Part shown: positions 27,529 to 35,999 of the stretch, one piece after another
Layout: every line of letters starts with the position of its first letter
How positions within the stretch are numbered: position 1 is the stretch's first letter
Origin: Paenibacillus oleatilyticus
GTDB lineage: Bacteria; Bacillota; Bacilli; Paenibacillales; NBRC-103111
Assembly (NCBI RefSeq): GCF_018998565.1
Contig: NZ_JAHNZO010000008.1
Coordinates: 186,001 to 250,000, forward strand
Direction: 5' to 3'
Length of the DNA stretch: 64,000 nt
Notes under the pieces: model-generated
What the model was told of the DNA's origin: nothing
What the model saw: only the letters and a program-made list of their open reading frames with translations
Database searches by the model: none
Translations under genes and position numbers: made by a program

Positions 27529-27563
27529 AACTTCCACCATCCATCCGTTCAAAAATCCAATAT

Positions 27564-29885
27564 CTATGGTTGCGTATGAATCACCGGCAATGAAAATGCC
27601 CTTCCCATTTCCCAAATCCGGATCAAGCGAATCTGCAGTCCTTCATCCCCCAGCAGCCTCAGTCCGTCGGCGTCCTTACGCGACGGATACGCGCGTGTGG
27701 TCAGGCTTTTCACCCCATTGGCATAGGCTTCAATCAGAGAGCGGTCAACACAAATATGCAGCTTCAGTGGTTCCCCGCCCAGCTTCAATTCGCCTCCTTG
27801 AATGCCGTTCGATCTCTCCCTTACGTCAAGCGTCGATCTCGTGCGGTCACAAAATAACTGTTGCTTGCCGGCGTCGTATCCAATCACCGTTTCTTCTTCG
27901 CCACCCGGCGAACGCCGCAAGGAGATACCGCAATCCTCACTGGCAGCGGCATCGTCGACGGTGCTCTTACGGCCTTCCAATACCAAGTCGATTTCCAACA
28001 TATCTCCGTGTATGGAGGCGAGTTGCTCGTTAACCGCTCCCAAGAACGAATGCTCCATATGAAGCAACTCCCTTCCCCGCAAAAGCCGCAGTTCCTCGAT
28101 TGGTTCCACCCCAAGAAGTCCGTCGTCGCGCAAATACAGCGACACCGGAAGGCCTGCCGAATGCGACCAACCGCAATCATAGTCGATTTCCGGCGTTCTT
28201 TCCCCTTGCGTGATCGTAAACAGGAGAGATCGCCCTGTCTTCGGATCCACCATTCCGCTAGGCCCCGTAAAGTGAAAATCCCCAACATCAATCAGCTGCG
28301 GCTCCTCCTGATCTGGCATAAACCGGTAAGCCTCAGCGTCGAACGTACCGATCCAATAAAACACCTCCACATCGGCGCCATCGCCCCAAGGAGATATAAG
28401 GAAAATATGCTTGCCGGAAGGAGCTCCGGTGCGCGCGAGCGGCAGCGGCAGCAGAACCGGCAGCTCCCAAACGGTGCCAAGATAAGGGTACTTTCCATAA
28501 TCACTGACGAACAGCGGACCGCGGTACGACCATGCCCTCATATCTTCCGACGTATAGACGACAGCCGTGCCGCCGCAACCCTCGGTACCGGTACCGATCA
28601 GCATATACCATCTCCCTTCCGCCTGCCAGACAAAGGGGTCCCTGAACTGCCCGAACAGACCGATTCCCGGCTTCTGCTCAACAATCAGCTGCGGCTCCTT
28701 GCGCCAGCGGGTTAGATCGTTGTCCTTATCCTCGGCATACGTACTTCGCGCTAGCCCAATGCCTTGATTAGGAGAACGTTCATCGTTGCCCGCCGTGAAG
28801 AACAGAGCCGGCAAGCCTTGCGCGTCGTATGCCGCACTGCCAGACCAAACGCCGTCCGGATCGATTCCCGGTTCTGGCAACAACGCCGGGGGCAGGTCGC
28901 GCCAATGCACGAGATCCTCACTGACCCAGTGCCCCCAATGAATATAATGCCAGAACGGACCGTTCGGATTCGCTTGATAAAACAGGTGATACTGACCATT
29001 GAAATAGATCGGTGCATGCGGCTCGTTCATCCAATGACCCGGAGGGCTTGCATGAAATTGCGGACGGTGCCGGTCGTCTGCAAACAAACCGCGATTCAGC
29101 GCAATTTCCTCATAGTTCAATGCAGGAATCCGTCCCGAATGCGCTTCTAAATAAGCTGCGAACAATCCGCTGATTTCCTCCTGCTTCAAGGAGCGGTTCA
29201 TCACCGTCAGCTCGTCGACCAAACCGCAAAAGTTATTCATCGTGAACGCCTCCGCGAGAATAACCCCATCGTTGTTGCGTCCGACTAGCAAATCCGCTCC
29301 GGAGCAGGGGGTTATCACCGTCCCCGGTGGAGCAGCCTGTTTGGAAACGACCTCCTCGCCGTTGAGATACAACCTCATCAAACCCGTCGCAGATGAGTAG
29401 GTTGCGGCTACGAAGGACCATTCGTGTAAAGGAAGCCGATGCTCGCGCGCCCACACTTCTTTCCACTCCCCATCTAGTCCGAGCTGTAGTGACCATGCGC
29501 CGTGCCGCGTCACCCCAAAGGCATAGCCTCCTCCCTGCTCCCTGTTATGCTGGTTTATAATGGCTGCCAAGCGTCCCTCAGCGCCGTATTCGTACAAACG
29601 CGGAACAACCCACGCCGTTATCGTCAACCCTGTCGACGGTTGCTTTACCTCAGATGCGGATCTTCGAATGTACGTCGAATAGCCGTCAAATAGCAACGCA
29701 TTACCCGAAATTCCACGACGCCACTCCGGTTCTTTATGCGGCTGGAAGCGACCTTTGCTTAGCGCGAACTCAATCTTGTCAAAAGATCCCGTAACGAGAT
29801 CTCGGGCGAAAGCGCCTTTGCCTTCGTCGAAGGACCATTGGGCGATCATGGAATCGCTTATCAATGATGCTGCAAAGCTGCGCAT
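27564..29885 (-). CDS. Cytoplasmic LamG-GH32 enzyme with NEP motif
   Basis: This 773-residue protein has a LamG-like domain (about 12-245) followed by GH32 (about 275-620) and its beta-sandwich (to 765). It is a shortened paralogue of the secreted enzyme at 20812-24924, sharing the same LamG-GH32 core (HASPPGHWMNEPHAPIYFNG; FRDPFVW; VWELP). It lacks a signal peptide and the flanking repeats. As there, the nucleophile position of GH32 is Glu (Glu288). The ATG at 29885 follows GGAGG with nine-base spacing. It stands in operon A between the solute-binding protein and the kinase-GH32 fusion, so it should act on an imported oligosaccharide. Opening or trimming a fructan transferase product is my inference. 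Confidence 0.85.
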   Translation of the reverse strand: MRSFAASLISDSMIAQWSFDEGKGAFARDLVTGSFDKIEFALSKGRFQPHKEPEWRRGISGNALLFDGYSTYIRRSASEVKQPSTGLTITAWVVPRLYEYGAEGRLAAIINQHNREQGGGYAFGVTRHGAWSLQLGLDGEWKEVWAREHRLPLHEWSFVAATYSSATGLMRLYLNGEEVVSKQAAPPGTVITPCSGADLLVGRNNDGVILAEAFTMNNFCGLVDELTVMNRSLKQEEISGLFAAYLEAHSGRIPALNYEEIALNRGLFADDRHRPQFHASPPGHWMNEPHAPIYFNGQYHLFYQANPNGPFWHYIHWGHWVSEDLVHWRDLPPALLPEPGIDPDGVWSGSAAYDAQGLPALFFTAGNDERSPNQGIGLARSTYAEDKDNDLTRWRKEPQLIVEQKPGIGLFGQFRDPFVWQAEGRWYMLIGTGTEGCGGTAVVYTSEDMRAWSYRGPLFVSDYGKYPYLGTVWELPVLLPLPLARTGAPSGKHIFLISPWGDGADVEVFYWIGTFDAEAYRFMPDQEEPQLIDVGDFHFTGPSGMVDPKTGRSLLFTITQGERTPEIDYDCGWSHSAGLPVSLYLRDDGLLGVEPIEELRLLRGRELLHMEHSFLGAVNEQLASIHGDMLEIDLVLEGRKSTVDDAAASEDCGISLRRSPGGEEETVIGYDAGKQQLFCDRTRSTLDVRERSNGIQGGELKLGGEPLKLHICVDRSLIEAYANGVKSLTTRAYPSRKDADGLRLLGDEGLQIRLIRIWEMGRAFSLPVIHTQP

Positions 29886-29910
29886 GGTCCTTGCCTCCTT
29901 TCCTCAACCG

Positions 29911-31491
29911 TTATTTTTGTGCGATTTTGTAACGGTCCAATCCTTTTTGATAAACAGCCATGAGCTCGTCCAGCCCCATCGCTTTCACTTGCTTCACGTA
30001 GTTGTCCCAAGCGGCATCGGTAACGCCTTCAATGATGAAATTTGCTCTCTGCGAGTCGACAAACTTCTTCAAATCCGGCTCGATTTGGTTGATTTTATCA
30101 AGTTCATCCGGCTGGAAGAAAATGTTCGGGTAATTCTCTTTTTCCATGTAGGGCTCATAGTACTTCAGCAACGCATTCTTCCTGGCCTTCGCGCGTGGTT
30201 CCATATCGACGATCGTTTCGAAATCATTCTTTGTTACGACACCGACAGCGTTAGGAGCGACCTTCTGGCGGAATTCGCCCATAGCGACGCCGGACGGAAG
30301 CGGTAGATTGATTAGTTTCCCATTGGCATCCTTCTCAAACACGACTCCAATCGGGCCCCAGTGAATCTGGGCCGCCATGTACGGCTCGTATTGTGCGTCC
30401 ACCCATTTCATGGTCGCATCTGGATTCTTGTTAGCCTTTGTAATCACGAACGCCCCTCGACTCGGGCCGCCGCCATTGGCTCGCCCGACCGTTCTTTCGC
30501 CGGTAGGCCCGGTCAATGGAGGGAGGAAGACATAGTCATTAACGCGATTCGGCCCCGTATACTCGCCGTCGTTGTCCCACCATATGAACGAACCGACCGT
30601 TTCGTTTGGCGTTTTGCCTTTAGCCAGGTACTGGGCATCCTTCTGCGTGAAGGCTTCCGGGTCTATCAGTCCTTGTTTGTACCATTTCTCGCTAAAATAC
30701 TTCAGGGCTTCCTTAAACTCCGGCTGCACAGCCGTAAAGATCACTTTACCACCTCGAACGATGCGGTGATCCTGATTATCCGGCATGCCGAAGGCGCCGA
30801 ACAATCCGGCGATATCCGCGCACCACCACCCATTCATATAAGTGAGCGGGATTTCATCCTTCTTTCCGTTACCGTTCGGATCATTGTTTTTGAAAACAAG
30901 CAAGGCGTTTGTATACTCGTCCAGCGTCTCCGGAACTTTAAGACCGAGCTTATCCAGCCATTTCTTGTTGATGACATGGAAGAACGGATTGGTTCCAAGC
31001 TCGTTCTCCTCCCAAATGGGAAGCCCGTAGATATGACCGTCCGGCGCGGTGATGGCTGCCTTGATATCCGGCCGATCTTTGAGCAGTTTGCTGAAATTCG
31101 GAGCATTCTCCTCGATCAGCTTCTCTAGTGGAATGATCGTTCCGTCTTTCCCGTAGGTTACTAATTCGTAGTCGGAGAAGTCTGCGCCGTAAAAGGCGTC
31201 CGGTAGATCGCCGCTGGCGATAAGCAGATTTTTCTTGTCCTTGTAATCCGTATCCGGGATATTCGTCCAATCGACATGAACGTTGGTTTGCTGCTCCAAA
31301 CGTTTGAAAATTTCCATTTCGCCATAGCCCGGAGATAGCGAAGCTTTGGGAGCAACCATCTTCAGAGTGACCGTGCCTGATGCATCGGATGAGTCCACAG
31401 GCGCCTCCTTGGAATCGTTTTTGGTACATGCAGTCATGACAAGCGAACTGCAAACGAGGACGCATAATGTGGCGGAAAATGATTTCTTCAT
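29911..31491 (-). CDS. ABC sugar importer, solute-binding lipoprotein (operon A)
   Basis: This 526-residue lipoprotein has a lipobox ending at Cys22 (SSLVMTAC). It belongs to the large LipO-type extracellular binding proteins of Paenibacillus that go with LplB/LplC permeases. It would capture an oligosaccharide and deliver it to the permeases encoded at 31569-33491. It lies 25 bp before the LamG-GH32 gene, which indicates that the cargo is a fructo-oligosaccharide. No ATPase gene is in the operon. Confidence 0.88.
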   Translation of the reverse strand: MKKSFSATLCVLVCSSLVMTACTKNDSKEAPVDSSDASGTVTLKMVAPKASLSPGYGEMEIFKRLEQQTNVHVDWTNIPDTDYKDKKNLLIASGDLPDAFYGADFSDYELVTYGKDGTIIPLEKLIEENAPNFSKLLKDRPDIKAAITAPDGHIYGLPIWEENELGTNPFFHVINKKWLDKLGLKVPETLDEYTNALLVFKNNDPNGNGKKDEIPLTYMNGWWCADIAGLFGAFGMPDNQDHRIVRGGKVIFTAVQPEFKEALKYFSEKWYKQGLIDPEAFTQKDAQYLAKGKTPNETVGSFIWWDNDGEYTGPNRVNDYVFLPPLTGPTGERTVGRANGGGPSRGAFVITKANKNPDATMKWVDAQYEPYMAAQIHWGPIGVVFEKDANGKLINLPLPSGVAMGEFRQKVAPNAVGVVTKNDFETIVDMEPRAKARKNALLKYYEPYMEKENYPNIFFQPDELDKINQIEPDLKKFVDSQRANFIIEGVTDAAWDNYVKQVKAMGLDELMAVYQKGLDRYKIAQK

Positions 31492-31568
31492 GCTGTTTCC
31501 CTCCTTTTTGTTCTTACATGTATCAATCCCCTAAATTCCTAGGCATTTAGGGATTTCACGGAAATGAA

Positions 31569-32465
31569 TCAGCCTTTAATGGAACCGATCAGAACTCCCT
31601 TGACGAAATAGCGCTGCAGGAACGGGTACAGGACGAGCAATGGTCCGCTGGATATGATGATGACCCCGTATTTGATCAGTTCGGTGACTCTCATTTTGGC
31701 CAAATACGAATCCACATCGACGAGAACCTTGGCATCCACCTGATTCTGGACGAGAATATTCCGCAATACCAGTTGCAGAGGCCATAACTTATCGGAATTC
31801 AAGTAAATCAAGGCGTCAAAGAACGAGTTCCAAAATCCGACGGTATGAAAGAGGACCATAACGGCGATAACCGGTTTGGATAGAGGCAGCACAATGCGCA
31901 CGAAAAATGTCGTATCGGAGCATCCGTCCATAGCAGCCGCCTCCCGCATTTCGTCGGGGATAGTGTTCTGAATGAACGTCCTGACGATGATGATATTGAA
32001 TACCCCTGCCGCTCCGGGGAGAACCAAGGCCCACATCGTGTTGACCATCCCCAGGCTCTTTATCAGCAAATAGGTTGGAATGAGGCCGCCGTTAAAAAAC
32101 GTAGTAAACAGGAGGAACCAGGTGATGAACGTTTTTCCATACAAATCTTTACGCGAAAGAGGGTAGGCCGCCATCAGGGTAATCGATACGCTGATCGCCG
32201 TACCGACGACTGCATACAGAATCGAATTGGCATAACCGCTCCAGATCAGCTTGTCTTGGAGAATCCGGCTGTACCCGTCAAAAGTCAGATGCTTCGGCAG
32301 AATATAAACTTCGCCCGCATAGATGGCGTTCGGATCGCTAATGGAGGCAATCAGTACGAAATAGAGTGGATACAGGATCAGCAAAACCCCGATGGTCAAA
32401 CATGCATAGTTGATCAAATCGAAAATCAGATCACTTCTTGAACGTCTTCTCATGACCAGTTCCAT
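31569..32465 (-). CDS. ABC sugar importer permease, LplC/YtcP type (operon A)
   Basis: This 298-residue membrane protein has about six membrane spans and the ABC coupling motif EAAAMDGCSDTTFFVRIVLPLS. I start it at the ATG at 32465 because GGGGGATG precedes it, while the longer frame to 32528 adds a non-family leader. It forms the transmembrane pore with the LplB-type permease encoded just upstream. The ATPase is presumably a shared MsmX-type protein encoded elsewhere. Confidence 0.9.
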   Translation of the reverse strand: MELVMRRRSRSDLIFDLINYACLTIGVLLILYPLYFVLIASISDPNAIYAGEVYILPKHLTFDGYSRILQDKLIWSGYANSILYAVVGTAISVSITLMAAYPLSRKDLYGKTFITWFLLFTTFFNGGLIPTYLLIKSLGMVNTMWALVLPGAAGVFNIIIVRTFIQNTIPDEMREAAAMDGCSDTTFFVRIVLPLSKPVIAVMVLFHTVGFWNSFFDALIYLNSDKLWPLQLVLRNILVQNQVDAKVLVDVDSYLAKMRVTELIKYGVIIISSGPLLVLYPFLQRYFVKGVLIGSIKG

Positions 32466-32543
32466 GTCGCATCCCCCTATAATTTTTGTAGAGCTATGCT
32501 TCCTGTAGTTCTGTGCAACAAAACTCACTCCGGAAGCATGCGC

Positions 32544-33491
32544 TTAGAACAGGCTGGTGCCCGTAGCCTTTTTCGCGATCCGGTTAACGGCAAGCAGCAG
32601 AACGATGTTGATTAGCGTGTTGAACAGTCCTACGGCGGCCGAATAGCTATACTGCGCTTTCTGTATCCCTTGGGTATATACATACGTCGGAATGATGTTG
32701 GAAGCTGAATAGTTGAGATCGTTTTGCATCAGGAAGGCTTTCTCGAATCCGACGTTCATGATATTGCCCAGCGTAAAAATCAGCAGAATGATGATCGTGG
32801 GCATAATCCCCGGGATATCTACGTGCAGAATACGTCTCCATTTGCTCGCTCCGTCCATAGTCGCCGCCTCATGGAGCTCCGGATTAATCCCGGCTAACGC
32901 CGCCAAGTAAATGATGGTGCCGAACCCGGTTTCCTGCCAAATTCCCGACAAAATATAGAGCGGTCTGAACCATTGGGGATCCGACATGAACTGGATGGGC
33001 TTGCCGCCGAGCAGCACGATCAGGTGATTCACGATCCCGCTTGTAGGAGACAAAAAAACGATCAGCATCCCGACCAAGACCACCATCGAAATGAAATTCG
33101 GCGCATAAATGACCGTCTGGACAAACTTCTTGTACCGTCTGCCATTCAACTGATTCAGCATCAATGCTATAAGGATCGGCATGGGGAAACCGAATAAAAG
33201 CGTCAATACCTGCAGGGAAACCGTATTTTCGATGATCTGCCAAAAATTATAGGCTTTGAAAAAGCGTACGAAATTGTCGATTCCGACCCAATCGCTACCC
33301 CATATTCCCTTGGAGGGCGTAAAATTTCGAAAGGCGATCTGAATGCCGTACATCGGATAGTATTTAAACACGAGATACAAAACGACGGCGGGGAATAAAA
33401 ACAAGTAAAGCTGATAACTTGCCTTGATCCTTTTCCACACACCGCTCTTCTTCACGCCCGTTGCTTGCTCCTTACTGATGACGGATTCCAT
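32544..33491 (-). CDS. ABC sugar importer permease, LplB type (operon A)
   Basis: This 315-residue permease opens operon A. It shows the LplB signature FKYYPMYGIQIAFRNF and the ATPase-coupling loop EAATMDGASKWRRILHVDIPG. Six hydrophobic segments are apparent. Two LacI-type operator sequences lie 24-57 bp upstream (33515-33548), which points to control by the LacI protein encoded at 33574-34548. Confidence 0.9.
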   Translation of the reverse strand: MESVISKEQATGVKKSGVWKRIKASYQLYLFLFPAVVLYLVFKYYPMYGIQIAFRNFTPSKGIWGSDWVGIDNFVRFFKAYNFWQIIENTVSLQVLTLLFGFPMPILIALMLNQLNGRRYKKFVQTVIYAPNFISMVVLVGMLIVFLSPTSGIVNHLIVLLGGKPIQFMSDPQWFRPLYILSGIWQETGFGTIIYLAALAGINPELHEAATMDGASKWRRILHVDIPGIMPTIIILLIFTLGNIMNVGFEKAFLMQNDLNYSASNIIPTYVYTQGIQKAQYSYSAAVGLFNTLINIVLLLAVNRIAKKATGTSLF

Positions 33492-33514
33492 AAGATTACC
33501 TCTCTTTCTTGGAC

Positions 33515-33548
33515 TGAAACGCTTTCATTTATTTTTGAAACGTTTCCA
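33515..33548 (-). promoter_or_regulatory. Two LacI-type operators before operon A
   Basis: TGAAACGCTTTCA (33515-33527) and TGAAACGTTTCCA (33536-33548) lie between the lacI-type gene and the first permease. The same TGAAACGTTTCA-like core recurs at 34605-34620 before the regulator itself. They are one base shorter than the CcpA cre consensus, so the local regulator is the better candidate. Confidence 0.7.
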
Positions 33549-33573
33549 TTTTGCTTTAAAAAAAAGCATCCCG

Positions 33574-34548
33574 CTAAGTGGTCTCACCGGCTCGATACTC
33601 GACGGGGAGTCGATACGTCTCGTACTCCAGCGTTTCTCCTTCCATTTTTCGGAACAAAAGCTTGACCGACATTCTCCCCATTTCTTCAACAGGCTGGCGT
33701 ATAGTGGATAGGATCGGATGGAACAATGTATTATTTTGAATGCCGTCATATCCGATGACTTTCACATCCTCGGGGGTGCGGAATCCATATTGTTTCGCGG
33801 TTTTGATATACCGGGCGGCAAACATATCCGTTATGGCAAAGATACCGTCAACATCCTGGTGTGCCTTGGTTTTAAAGAAGTTCTCAAAGTACTTCTCTTC
33901 GTCCGGAACGGGATCAGACTCCTCATAGAGGATATAGTCAATTCCTAACGATTCGGCTTCTGCAATGAATCCTTCTTTGCGAAGCATGGTTTCGCTGTAA
34001 ACGGAAGTGACGGTTCCGAGGAATGCAGGTTTTTTCGAGCCTGCTTTCACAAGTTCTCTTAGAGCGATGCGGCCGCCGGTAAAATTGTCCGATGTAACGC
34101 AAGTGATTTTTTTGGCAAAATGACGGTCGATGCTGATAATCGGAATATCCGTACTGACGCTGTCATCAATGTCGTTGTAGCTAATCCCGATAATCCCCGC
34201 CACTTTGTTCTGATTAAGCATATCGATATAATACAGCTCTTTCTCCGGCTTGCCTCCGCTGTTGCAAAGCATTAATTTAAAACCCTCTCGATCAAGCTCG
34301 TCTTCGATATAATAAGCAAGCTCCGAGAAAAACGGATGCCATATGCTTGGAAGCAACAAAGCGACCATGGTTGATTTTTGCATCTTAAAGTTTCTGGCCA
34401 CTTCATTGGGGATATAATTTAGCTGGCGGATAGCCGAGAGCACCTTCTCCCTTGTTTTAGGCTTTACCGTGACATTATTGTTAATGACCCGAGAAACAGT
34501 GCCGACTCCGACTCCCGCTAAATCCGCAACATCTTTTATACTTGGCAA
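33574..34548 (-). CDS. LacI family repressor (operon A regulator)
   Basis: This 324-residue LacI/GalR protein has the HTH at residues 1-45 (SIKDVADLAGVGVGTVSRV, followed by NNNVTVKPKTREKV) and a sugar-binding core domain to the end. The TTG at 34548 is the likely start: GGAGG lies eight bases upstream inside the longer ATG-started frame (34566), which itself has no ribosome binding site. Operators with the core GAAACGTTTC lie both upstream of its own gene and before operon A. It should therefore repress itself and the importer/GH32 operon until a fructan-derived sugar binds. Confidence 0.9.
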   Translation of the reverse strand: MPSIKDVADLAGVGVGTVSRVINNNVTVKPKTREKVLSAIRQLNYIPNEVARNFKMQKSTMVALLLPSIWHPFFSELAYYIEDELDREGFKLMLCNSGGKPEKELYYIDMLNQNKVAGIIGISYNDIDDSVSTDIPIISIDRHFAKKITCVTSDNFTGGRIALRELVKAGSKKPAFLGTVTSVYSETMLRKEGFIAEAESLGIDYILYEESDPVPDEEKYFENFFKTKAHQDVDGIFAITDMFAARYIKTAKQYGFRTPEDVKVIGYDGIQNNTLFHPILSTIRQPVEEMGRMSVKLLFRKMEGETLEYETYRLPVEYRAGETT

Positions 34549-34604
34549 TGTAATTACCTCCGGCATTCATGAATGCGCTATCACGGATTTATCATATCAC
34601 GATA

Positions 34605-34620
34605 TTGGAAACGTTTCAAT
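34605..34620 (-). promoter_or_regulatory. LacI-type operator before the regulator gene
   Basis: TTGGAAACGTTTCAAT contains the perfect 10-bp palindrome GAAACGTTTC, the same core as at 33536-33548. It overlaps the 3' end of the antiterminator gene. Confidence 0.65.
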
Positions 34621-35467
34621 TATTTTTTTCCACCATCTCTCTCGTTTTAATTCGCTGAATTTGCATGGAGATGTAAGCCAACTCCGATTCGTCAAGGACG
34701 AAACCGTATTCCTTTTGGATCAAGTCCCCCGCTCTCTTTGCAACGGCATACGATTCCTTATATTTTTCCCTAATAATATGGACCATATCCGAATCCAATT
34801 CGTGAAAAGGCTCGCCGGATTCCGACCGCTGGACAGCAAACCGCAAATGCGTAATGAGCCGCTCGTAGGACACGGTATGTCCCTCAAGTTTGACCTTCAA
34901 GCTATCCTCAATCACCTTGACAATGTCCCGCATCATGGAGGTGATGTCGAGCGTCTTGGACATTTCTCCCGCATTTCGCTTGGCCGTATAAATATGCAAT
35001 GCAATATAACCGACCTCATCCTCCGGAATATCGATTCCAAGCCTTTCTTTGATGAGCGCTTTTGCATAAAGGCCGATCTGAAACTCTTTCGGGTACAACA
35101 CTTTAATTTCGTTGAGCAGCGTATTTTTGATTACCATTCCCCGGACCAAGCGATCAAGCGCGAACGAGAGGTGATCGGTCAGCGCGATGTGAATGTGCTC
35201 GTTTATTTTGACGCCCAACTGGCTTTCGCCATAGGAGATGATCTCCTCCGACAATTGGATATGTTCCTCGGGTAACGTCGACAAGATTTCTTCGAGCTGC
35301 CGATGCTTCGCTCGGTCGCTCATAACAAAGATCTTTTCGATACGGGATTGATCCACGGGATCGTTCTTCTGCTTCTGAAATGCGATCCCCGCGCCCATGA
35401 CAATTTTCTCCCCATCCGGTTCCTTGACAATAATCGCATTGTTGTTCAGTATCTTGTTAATCTTCAT
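34616..35467 (-). CDS. BglG/SacY-type transcriptional antiterminator
   Basis: This 283-residue antiterminator has an RNA-binding CAT domain (1-55; KINKILNNNAIIVKEPDG). Two PTS regulation domains follow (PRD1 about 65-170 with NEHIHIALTDH and GYIALHIYTAK; PRD2 about 172-283). Phosphorylation of the PRD histidines by the PTS would control dimerisation. I start it at 35467, where GAAGGG precedes the ATG. The gene overlaps the end of the EIIA gene and is co-transcribed with EIIA and EIIBC. A matching RAT element lies at 40432-40460 before the GH68 genes, so those are its likely targets. Confidence 0.92.
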   Translation of the reverse strand: MKINKILNNNAIIVKEPDGEKIVMGAGIAFQKQKNDPVDQSRIEKIFVMSDRAKHRQLEEILSTLPEEHIQLSEEIISYGESQLGVKINEHIHIALTDHLSFALDRLVRGMVIKNTLLNEIKVLYPKEFQIGLYAKALIKERLGIDIPEDEVGYIALHIYTAKRNAGEMSKTLDITSMMRDIVKVIEDSLKVKLEGHTVSYERLITHLRFAVQRSESGEPFHELDSDMVHIIREKYKESYAVAKRAGDLIQKEYGFVLDESELAYISMQIQRIKTREMVEKNN

Positions 35468-35999
35468 GATGTACCCTTCTTTCAACAGAGTCTCCGGCGT
35501 AAGGCTTCACCTTTACCTTCATCAACGGAGTGACTCCCATTTCGGCACGGTCCGGCAGTTCAATCTCCGCATGCTCGATCTGACTGGGAGTGATAAGGAA
35601 CATCGGCGTTATGGCACTCACGGCTTTCTTACGAACCAAATCGAGCGAAAACTCGCTAAGAGGCTGGCCCGTTTTCACCCGTTCCCCGGACCCTGCCAAT
35701 GCCTTGAACCCCTCTCCTTGCATATACACGGTATCAAGACCGATATGAATCAAGATGTCCAGGCCACTTTCGCCACGAATCCACAGCGCGTGCTTCGTGC
35801 GAAACAAGTGAACAAGCTCGCCGTCTACGGGAGAAACAACCGTACCCGCTTCCGGATCGACGGCAATCCCCAGCCCCGCCTTTTTATTGGAGAAAACGGG
35901 GTCGGGAACATCCTCCATCGCGAGCACTCTGCCGGTCATTGGAGAGATCAGGATCTCTTCCGTTTTCCGCTTGGTCGAGAAAAAACTCTTCTTAAACAT
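35457..35999 (-). CDS. PTS glucose-type EIIA protein
   Basis: This 180-residue stand-alone EIIA of the Crr family accepts phosphate from HPr on His85 (LDILIHIGLDTV), with the partner His70 (TKHALW) also present. It passes the phosphate on to the IIB domain of the sucrose-type permease encoded upstream (35992-37374). The ATG at 35999 has AAGGAG six bases upstream and overlaps the EIIBC stop by eight bases, showing tight coupling. EIIBC proteins of the sucrose family usually lack an A domain, so a dedicated EIIA is consistent. Confidence 0.9.
   Translation of the reverse strand: MFKKSFFSTKRKTEEILISPMTGRVLAMEDVPDPVFSNKKAGLGIAVDPEAGTVVSPVDGELVHLFRTKHALWIRGESGLDILIHIGLDTVYMQGEGFKALAGSGERVKTGQPLSEFSLDLVRKKAVSAITPMFLITPSQIEHAEIELPDRAEMGVTPLMKVKVKPYAGDSVERRVHHED

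Noticed and set aside
33515..33548. CcpA cre sites
   Set aside because: The sites are one base shorter than the cre consensus and match the operator upstream of the local LacI gene better.
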